Source: CAZBJJ01 sp964492245 (GTDB lineage: Bacteria; Spirochaetota; Spirochaetia; Treponematales; Breznakiellaceae). From it: a DNA stretch of 64,000 nt. The stretch is from NCBI GenBank assembly GCA_964492245.1, contig CAZBJJ010000003.1:1-64000 (forward strand). The letters run 5' to 3'. The number at the start of each line of letters is the position of its first letter. Position 1 is the stretch's first letter. The notes under the pieces are model-generated. The model did not search any database. It was not told where the DNA came from and saw nothing but the letters and a program-made list of their open reading frames with translations. The translations under genes were made by a program, and so were the position numbers. This document shows positions 58,534 through 64,000 of the stretch, in pieces.

Positions 58534-60389
58534 TCCTGTTCCTTAACGCGGTAAAACCGCTGTATCTCGTCGAAGGCCGCCTTAAGCTCCTGCTCGAAGA
58601 GCTCAAGTTTTTCTAATTCATCATTGCCAACCGTGTTTTTTAAACGGGCCAGGCGCTCCACAATGGGCAGTGAGGTTATTTTAATTAAGGGGGCCCCCAA
58701 CTGAATTAAGTCCAGAGCCCGCTCGTGAAACTGCATAATAAGCTCTAAAATGCGCACCTGCCTTTTTGGCACACAGTACATGTCGACCTCGTCGAAAGAG
58801 TTTTGTTGCAAAAAGCCGTTTTTAACCAGCTCCGCGCTTACCAGCACAATGCGCTGGTCGTCGGGCAGGGCATCGGGCCCAATGAGCCGCACAATTTCCG
58901 ATAGGCGTTCATCGCGTTTTAACAGGTCCAAGGCCCCCTGGCGCGTTACTGCCCATTGCGGGTCAATTTTTTCCCACCAGGAACGCACTTCCTCGGCGTA
59001 TTCGGAGTAGCTTTCTATCCAGCCAACTGCCGGATAGTGGCGCGCATTGGCCAATTCGCGGTCCAAGGCCCAAAAACAGCGAATAAAACGCTTGGTGTGC
59101 TGGGTAACTGGCTCGGAAAAATCGCCACCAGGGGGAGAAACCGCCCCAATAATCGAAATTGAGCCCAGGGGCCCATTGCAGGTTTGCACGCGCCCAGCGC
59201 GCTCGTAGAATTCGGCAAGCCGTGTGGGAAGATAGGCGGGAAAGCCCTCCTCCGCAGGCATCTCTTCCATGCGCCCCGAGAGCTCGCGCAGGGCCTCGGC
59301 CCAGCGGCTGGTGGAATCGGCCATAATAGCCACATGGTAGCCCATATCGCGGTAATATTCGGCAAGGCTTACCCCTGTGTAAATCGACACCTCGCGCGCC
59401 GCCACCGGCATATTTGAAGTATTGGCAATAAGAATTGTGCGCTCCATAAGCGAGCGCCCAGTGCGCGGGTCTATTAATTCGGGGAACTCTCGCAATACAT
59501 CGGTCATCTCGTTGCCCCGCTCACCACAGCCAATATATACAATGACATCGGCATCGCACCACTTTGCAATTGAGTGCTGGGTCATTGTCTTTCCAGTGCC
59601 GAATCCGCCGGGAATGGCCGCCGTACCGCCCTTGGAAAGCGGAAAGAAAAGATCGATAACGCGCAAACCGGTAATAAGGGGCTCGTCGGGAATAAGTTTT
59701 TGCTTAACAGGCCGAGCCTTCCGCACCGGCCACCACTGGGCCATAGAAATAGATTGCCCACTACTTGTGCGGGCAATTTCGTCGAAGACCCGGTACTCGC
59801 CCGCCCCAGCCAAAAAGACCAGCTTTTCGCCCTCTGTGCTCTGGCCAAGTGCATTCTCGCCGGCAAGTCTATCCTCGCCGGTAAAACCCAGACTTGGAGG
59901 CACTAAAATGCGGCAGGTAAGCGAGGCAGTCTCGACCACGCTCCCCAGTAAAAGGCCATCAGTTATAAAGACATCCTCTCCAGAAGCAAGCTTATCTGCA
60001 AGCTCGCCATTGGGTGTAAAGGGCCAGAGCTTGGCCGTATCCAATTTATCGCCCTGCACCCCTGGCTGTAAAAAAGCTCCACTGGATTCATACAGCGAGC
60101 GCAGGGGGCGCTGAATACCATCGTAAATGGTGCCAATAAGGCCGGGACCCAAGAGCACCGAAAGCGGCCTACCGCTGGAATATATTGGATCTCCGGGCAT
60201 AAGACCAGTGTTCTCTTCGTAGACCTGAATTATAGCATCGCTAGCTTCCAGGCGCACAATTTCGCCAATAAGTCGCTTCGGGCCAACCTCTACCACATCG
60301 TATAGGCCAAGGTTCCCAAGGCCAGTGCCCCGAATAATAGGTCCACTTACCCGACTTACCCTTCCACTTCTCTCTTTTGAATCAGTCAT
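58530..60389 (-). CDS. atpA: V-type ATPase catalytic subunit A
   Basis: A 619-aa catalytic subunit. The P-loop IPGGFGTGKTMTQH and the GCGERGNEM and MADSTSRWAEALRE motifs are all present, with the non-homologous insertion typical of V/A-type A. It overlaps the atpE gene by 8 nt. Confidence 0.97.
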   Translation of the reverse strand: MTDSKERSGRVSRVSGPIIRGTGLGNLGLYDVVEVGPKRLIGEIVRLEASDAIIQVYEENTGLMPGDPIYSSGRPLSVLLGPGLIGTIYDGIQRPLRSLYESSGAFLQPGVQGDKLDTAKLWPFTPNGELADKLASGEDVFITDGLLLGSVVETASLTCRILVPPSLGFTGEDRLAGENALGQSTEGEKLVFLAGAGEYRVFDEIARTSSGQSISMAQWWPVRKARPVKQKLIPDEPLITGLRVIDLFFPLSKGGTAAIPGGFGTGKTMTQHSIAKWCDADVIVYIGCGERGNEMTDVLREFPELIDPRTGRSLMERTILIANTSNMPVAAREVSIYTGVSLAEYYRDMGYHVAIMADSTSRWAEALRELSGRMEEMPAEEGFPAYLPTRLAEFYERAGRVQTCNGPLGSISIIGAVSPPGGDFSEPVTQHTKRFIRCFWALDRELANARHYPAVGWIESYSEYAEEVRSWWEKIDPQWAVTRQGALDLLKRDERLSEIVRLIGPDALPDDQRIVLVSAELVKNGFLQQNSFDEVDMYCVPKRQVRILELIMQFHERALDLIQLGAPLIKITSLPIVERLARLKNTVGNDELEKLELFEQELKAAFDEIQRFYRVKEQE

Positions 60390-60990
60390 TTAAAACCTCT
60401 TCCCCCAAAAGAGCTGTGGCCAGTTCCGCTCTTTTTTCACTCATAAAACCCTGGGCAATTTCTTCTATTGATGTACGAAATCGAATGCCATTGGCTAAAA
60501 TTAAAAGAGCTGGCCAGGGGGATATATTCGCTTCTAAGCTCGTTTTTTCTATTGGCAGGCTGATAGCTTTAAGCAGCCCATCTAACTCGTCTTGCTCCAG
60601 ACCAAAGGCCTGGACCTGCACTGCCCCTCCTTGTTTTTGCAGGGCGGGCAAAAATCTTTGTACTTCCTGTTTTAATAGACGCAATATTTTTTGCCGATCG
60701 AGGGAGTTTAAAAATGTATTCATTGCCTTATTCAGACTCGTTTTTGCAAATTCGCTGCGAAGCCGCCGCTTATCCAAAGGAATATGGCCGATAATTTCAT
60801 CAGTTTTTTCTTTTGTCTCTGCCTCTATGCGCTTAGACAATTTTACAATATCGCGATCGGCCCTTGCCAACCAGCGTTCGCGCGTCTTGGCTATATCGAC
60901 ATCGGCATTGCGCAATATTTTATCGGCCTTTTTGCGGGCATCGTCGAGAATTTCTCGATCCAGCGTATCGGTAGACCTAATTTCTTCCAT
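60382..60990 (-). CDS. atpE: V-type ATPase subunit E-like (peripheral stalk)
   Basis: A 202-aa protein with a long charged N-terminal coiled coil (LDREILDDARKKADKILRNAD) and a compact C-terminal part, the subunit E layout. Sequence is poorly conserved in this family; its place between atpF and atpA supports the call. AGGAAG precedes the ATG. Confidence 0.75.
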   Translation of the reverse strand: MEEIRSTDTLDREILDDARKKADKILRNADVDIAKTRERWLARADRDIVKLSKRIEAETKEKTDEIIGHIPLDKRRLRSEFAKTSLNKAMNTFLNSLDRQKILRLLKQEVQRFLPALQKQGGAVQVQAFGLEQDELDGLLKAISLPIEKTSLEANISPWPALLILANGIRFRTSIEEIAQGFMSEKRAELATALLGEEVLND

Positions 60991-61020
60991 ATAACTTCCT
61001 ATTTAACCATGCCATTTCGG

Positions 61021-61398
61021 CTATACCTGTACACCAATTGCCTCGCGAATAACATCGACCAAGGTCTTTCTGCCACTTACCCGACCCATAAGCCCCGGAA
61101 TTTCGACGACAATGGGGTATTCGCCCGACATCTGCCAAGCCTCTAGCTCCTCGCCCAAACTATCTGCCAATTCTTCGGTCATGATGAGCATTCGGCAATC
61201 GCCAATATCGCTGGGTATGTCGGTGTCGCGATGCCCCATGCCCCCAGGTATTACTGCGCCCAGCTCCTCGTGCCAGGAGCGAGTAAGCCGCCTAAAGACG
61301 TACAGGGCCTCTTCTGCATTGGCCACTGCCGAACCCCGAATGCCAATTAAATTAAAGGCTGTTACCAATTCGGGTTCGGCAATTACATAGTATTGCAC
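61021..61398 (-). CDS. atpF: V-type ATPase subunit F
   Basis: A 125-aa protein starting MQYYVIAEPELVTAFNLIGIRG, typical of subunit F (NtpG), which binds the rotor. The start is GTG directly after the atpK stop, with no clear Shine-Dalgarno, so translation is probably coupled. Confidence 0.88.
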   Translation of the reverse strand: MQYYVIAEPELVTAFNLIGIRGSAVANAEEALYVFRRLTRSWHEELGAVIPGGMGHRDTDIPSDIGDCRMLIMTEELADSLGEELEAWQMSGEYPIVVEIPGLMGRVSGRKTLVDVIREAIGVQV

Positions 61399-61725
61399 CT
61401 ATATAAGCAGAATAAAAAGCGCCACGAGGAAGCCCCAAAGACAGATGCCCTCGGCTAGACCGGCATAGGGCAGGGCCTTTCCAGAAAGGTCTGGGTTTTC
61501 GCTCATTGCGCCCATTGCGGCAGCCCCAATGCGACCAACGGCCATGCCGCCGGCAATACAGGAGATACCAACCGACAGGGCGGCAGCAAAGTATTTCCAA
61601 ACTGATGTCTGATCGCTTTGCTCAGTTTTAACCTCTTGAGCATCGCTGGCCACCTCTTGGGCGCCAACAAAAACGAGACACGAAACTGAGAGTACGAGAG
61701 CAAGGGCAAAGATGCGTACTTTCAT
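61399..61725 (-). CDS. atpK: V-type ATPase c (K) subunit, single hairpin
   Basis: A 108-aa proteolipid. An N-terminal signal-like helix (residues 1-21) and a polar segment precede one hairpin: helices at about 44-72 and 86-108, with the ion-binding Glu92 in GLAEGICLWG. V-type c subunits often have two hairpins in about 150 aa; this one has an F-type-like length. GGAGG precedes the ATG. It overlaps atpI by 4 nt. Confidence 0.92.
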   Translation of the reverse strand: MKVRIFALALVLSVSCLVFVGAQEVASDAQEVKTEQSDQTSVWKYFAAALSVGISCIAGGMAVGRIGAAAMGAMSENPDLSGKALPYAGLAEGICLWGFLVALFILLI

Positions 61726-63731
61726 AGGGAGACCTCCTTGCGAAACCGGAATGGATCGAACTCAATGCCGGTATCGGTAAAAAATTTACTAAAAAATTCA
61801 TAATATTGTAGTCGAACTACTTGAATTGCAACAATTAAGCCCTCGAGGACAATAATAACCGTATTGCCCAAGAACATGACCAAAAACGAGTACAGGGGCC
61901 CGAGGGTTTCGGATCCGGCCACCATATTGGCCAGGGTAAACACAATAAAGGAGAGCACCGCATGCGAAAGAGCAAAGGCACCCACGCGCAAAAAACTTAC
62001 CGAATTTGACACATAGGAGGAGACCGATTCCAGAATTTCGACAAAGCCCTCCATGGCAAAGGTTAAAAAGCCGTGCTCAAAGACCGGACGCACCCCCGTA
62101 AACAGGCGCCACCAGACATGACCGGTGACCAAGAAAAATAATGGCAGGCCAAAACCAAAGACATCCCACAGACCAATGCCAAAGCCAAGCAGGACGCGTA
62201 CCGCTAGGCCCACTGCCCACCAAAAAAAGAGGGCACCGGAAAGACCAGTCTTAGAAAACAGGGCATCGTCTACTTTTTTTTGGTTTAAAAGATTTAATAT
62301 ATTGATAATCAAGCCAATCGAATTGAGTAAAATACCCACGGCAATGGTGAAGCCAAAAAATACAAAGAGCCTATCCATATTGCCCTTTTCCGGCATCAGG
62401 CTAATTATTCTATCCATCTCGTGCCCCGTTAAAAGCCCAGTAATAAAACGAGTGGGGCGCACTAAAAGGTGCTCGTTGGCAAAGACCTCGCCATTGAGCA
62501 GGCCAATGCACATAGAGCTAATTCCCACCCCCTTAAGCGGGGCAGAAAAACGAGAAAAGCCACCAAAAAACGGCAGGCTCTTGCGGGCGGTTAAAAAGCC
62601 CAAAAGCAAGAGGACAAAGCCCTGCCCCACATCGCCAAACATAAGCCCAAAGAGCAGAACAAAGGAAAAGGCCACAAAGGGGGTGGGATCTATATTGCCA
62701 TACAGCGGGGCGCCATAGGAAAAGACCATGCGAATAAAGCCCCCAACAAAGCCACCGTGCTCTATAGACACCGGCACCTTTTCCTTTCCGCTGGCGACCC
62801 CTTTTCTCTCTTCGGGTTCCCGGGCCACAATGGCCACCCGCCCCTCGGTAAGCTCTTCTAAGGCCTTTACCGCTTCCTCCTGCTTGGCAGCAGGCATCCA
62901 GCCCGAAAGCCGGCAGGCACTTGCCGTAGACTGCAAATGGGAACGCAGCTCCTTAATTTCTAAGCTCATCTTGCTCGAGGCTGCCAATCTGCGCAGATCC
63001 GAAGCATATTCCTTTTTTAAGTTTTCCTTGCTGCTCGCCAATTCCTCTTCCCGGCTGTGCACCTGTTCTAACCGTTCTTTTAAGCCATCTAAAAGCTCAT
63101 CGGGGATGCCGGTAAAATCTTGGGGCACCGAAATAGGCACAAAGCCTACCCGTTTGAGCTCGCTATCCAAGGCAAAACGACCCTTGCGCGAAGAGGCAGC
63201 CAAGACCCTATCGCCCTCGCCCAAGGAGACTAAAACAGCCCTATCGCCCAAGGAACTCTGGGCCTCTTCGCGGTGCCGTGCATCGAGACGACCAATGCGA
63301 AGGGCCATATAGGAAAGCTGGTCAAAATCGGCAAAGGGGGCCTTTAGTTTTTCGAAGGCTGCCGCCTCTGCCACTGCCTCGCTAAGCTTTTCGCCCTCTT
63401 CGCGATTGGCAATTTCGTCTTTGCGGTGGCTGTCGATAAGGGTTTGTATTCGCCGCAAAAGCTCAATATCTTCATCAGTTAGGAGCTCGGTATCCTCACC
63501 TATCTCCCCTTCTAAATTGATGGCCAGCCAGCGCGCAAGGTCCTCTATATCGCTATACCGCTTTTTGGCCTCTTCTAGGGCCTTTACGTCTTCGCTATCT
63601 ACCTGCCCATCCTGCCGCATTTCGTGCGTAAAATGAATGAGGGATTTTTTACCAAACCAGGCAAGCACAGAATCTAAATCTCGCTCAAGTACGGTAAATT
63701 CAAGATGCCTCATTTTATGTGGGCGTAACAT
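61722..63731 (-). CDS. atpI: V-type ATPase subunit a (I)
   Basis: A 669-aa protein. The N-terminal 350 residues are cytoplasmic and coiled; the C-terminal part has about 8 membrane segments with GLMFGDVGQG and SYVSNSVSFLRVGAFALSHA, whose Arg faces the c-ring. ATG 63731 follows GGAGG; a TTG one codon earlier is rejected. It overlaps the previous gene's stop by one base. Confidence 0.95.
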   Translation of the reverse strand: MLRPHKMRHLEFTVLERDLDSVLAWFGKKSLIHFTHEMRQDGQVDSEDVKALEEAKKRYSDIEDLARWLAINLEGEIGEDTELLTDEDIELLRRIQTLIDSHRKDEIANREEGEKLSEAVAEAAAFEKLKAPFADFDQLSYMALRIGRLDARHREEAQSSLGDRAVLVSLGEGDRVLAASSRKGRFALDSELKRVGFVPISVPQDFTGIPDELLDGLKERLEQVHSREEELASSKENLKKEYASDLRRLAASSKMSLEIKELRSHLQSTASACRLSGWMPAAKQEEAVKALEELTEGRVAIVAREPEERKGVASGKEKVPVSIEHGGFVGGFIRMVFSYGAPLYGNIDPTPFVAFSFVLLFGLMFGDVGQGFVLLLLGFLTARKSLPFFGGFSRFSAPLKGVGISSMCIGLLNGEVFANEHLLVRPTRFITGLLTGHEMDRIISLMPEKGNMDRLFVFFGFTIAVGILLNSIGLIINILNLLNQKKVDDALFSKTGLSGALFFWWAVGLAVRVLLGFGIGLWDVFGFGLPLFFLVTGHVWWRLFTGVRPVFEHGFLTFAMEGFVEILESVSSYVSNSVSFLRVGAFALSHAVLSFIVFTLANMVAGSETLGPLYSFLVMFLGNTVIIVLEGLIVAIQVVRLQYYEFFSKFFTDTGIEFDPFRFRKEVSL

Positions 63732-64000
63732 CAACTGGCCTCCAAGGAATTGAGAACGTCGGCTATGGGCATGCCCAGGGCCAAACCCTCTGCTATTGCC
63801 GTTAAAACGCCCTCTTCAAATTGTAAAAGGCGAATCCATGCGGCTATGGCGTCTATTGTAAAGGGTTTTTGCCTAAAAAGAAAACGAGCCCGGTTTGCAA
63901 GATGGACGGCGGCCCGATTTTGCACATATACGGGATCAATTTTCCAGAATCTGCCGGCGGCCTCGGTATTTACAAGCTCGCTATAGGTCCATTTTTCCCA
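63731..64000 (-). CDS. V-type ATPase subunit C/AC39-like, partial
   Basis: Only the last 89 codons are in the window; the frame is open to position 64000. WTYSELVNTEAAGRFWKIDP and a PFTIDAIAAWIRLLQFEEG helix resemble the C-terminal part of the C/d subunit that links stalk and membrane ring. Its place directly before atpI agrees with the usual V/A-ATPase order. DUF2764, another spirochaetal V-ATPase-operon family, is the alternative. Confidence 0.6.
   Translation of the reverse strand, partial: WEKWTYSELVNTEAAGRFWKIDPVYVQNRAAVHLANRARFLFRQKPFTIDAIAAWIRLLQFEEGVLTAIAEGLALGMPIADVLNSLEAS

Overview
The window reads as a chromosome segment of a spirochaete, most likely a Treponema-like member of the Spirochaetales. 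Reasons: a bacterial V-type ATPase operon, CheX, a PUR-alpha (DUF3276) protein plus SpoVG, a DUF115/MptE-like motility-associated protein, a DUF5312-like protein, a NadD-YqeK fusion, and outer-envelope lipoproteins. The sequence is close to balanced in GC and very gene-dense. A run of ten N at 36574-36583 shows it comes from a draft assembly. There are no rRNA genes, insertion sequences, prophage or CRISPR arrays; this is core chromosome with local repeat expansions.

Layout. 1-577: tRNA-Asp with its own promoter and terminator. 577-3827: a membrane-anchored PpiD-like chaperone and a DUF115 protein on the plus strand. 3824-17165 (minus): lepA, a hybrid histidine kinase, a CheY-like regulator, a lipoprotein serine protease with a TPR-like partner, ftsH, tilS, rplY, tRNA-Gln, and ispE-spoVG. 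17255-18105 (plus): cheX and a very acidic Asp/Phe protein. 18175-22900 (minus): the ribosome/GTPase operon rplU-prp-rpmA-obgE-nadD/yqeK-LCP-rsfS. 23065-31065 (minus): argS, a DUF5312-like protein, tRNA-Gln and tRNA-Glu, a J-domain protein, apt, a flavodoxin-like protein, an ArsB/NhaD-type permease and tsaC. 31243-35453 (plus): ndk, gpsA, manC, a small unknown and a transglutaminase-like protein. 35450-36683 (minus): an HTH/EIIA regulator and cdd. 36741-39544 (plus): a beta-propeller-like anchored protein, a degenerate M23-like protein and a methyltransferase. 39579-43941 (minus): an alpha/beta-hydrolase lipoprotein and the sulfur set mnmA-iscS-iscU. 44095-46588 (plus): phosphohexomutase and PUR-alpha. 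46617-56479 (minus): rnhB, a beta-helix surface protein, a PRTase, avtA, degP, map, a second J-domain protein, a second flavodoxin-like protein and a universal stress protein. 56476-64000 (minus): V-ATPase genes C(partial)-I-K-F-E-A-B-D.

Two patterns run through the whole window. First, at least ten genes that lack a Shine-Dalgarno sequence have a promoter-like -10 hexamer ending 6-8 nt before the start codon. Seven of these have a clear -35 at 17-18 nt, and others a weak one or none. They look like leaderless transcripts, while genes inside operons have normal ribosome-binding sites. Second, several genes carry in-frame short tandem repeats with units of 9, 12, 18 or 24 bp in linkers or tails (DUF115 protein, rplY, a J-domain protein, PUR-alpha), and a similar 12-bp array follows argS.

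Functional themes are translation and ribosome assembly, envelope proteostasis (two trypsin-like proteases, FtsH, the PpiD-like protein, two J proteins), ion-driven energetics, and Fe-S/sulfur transfer.
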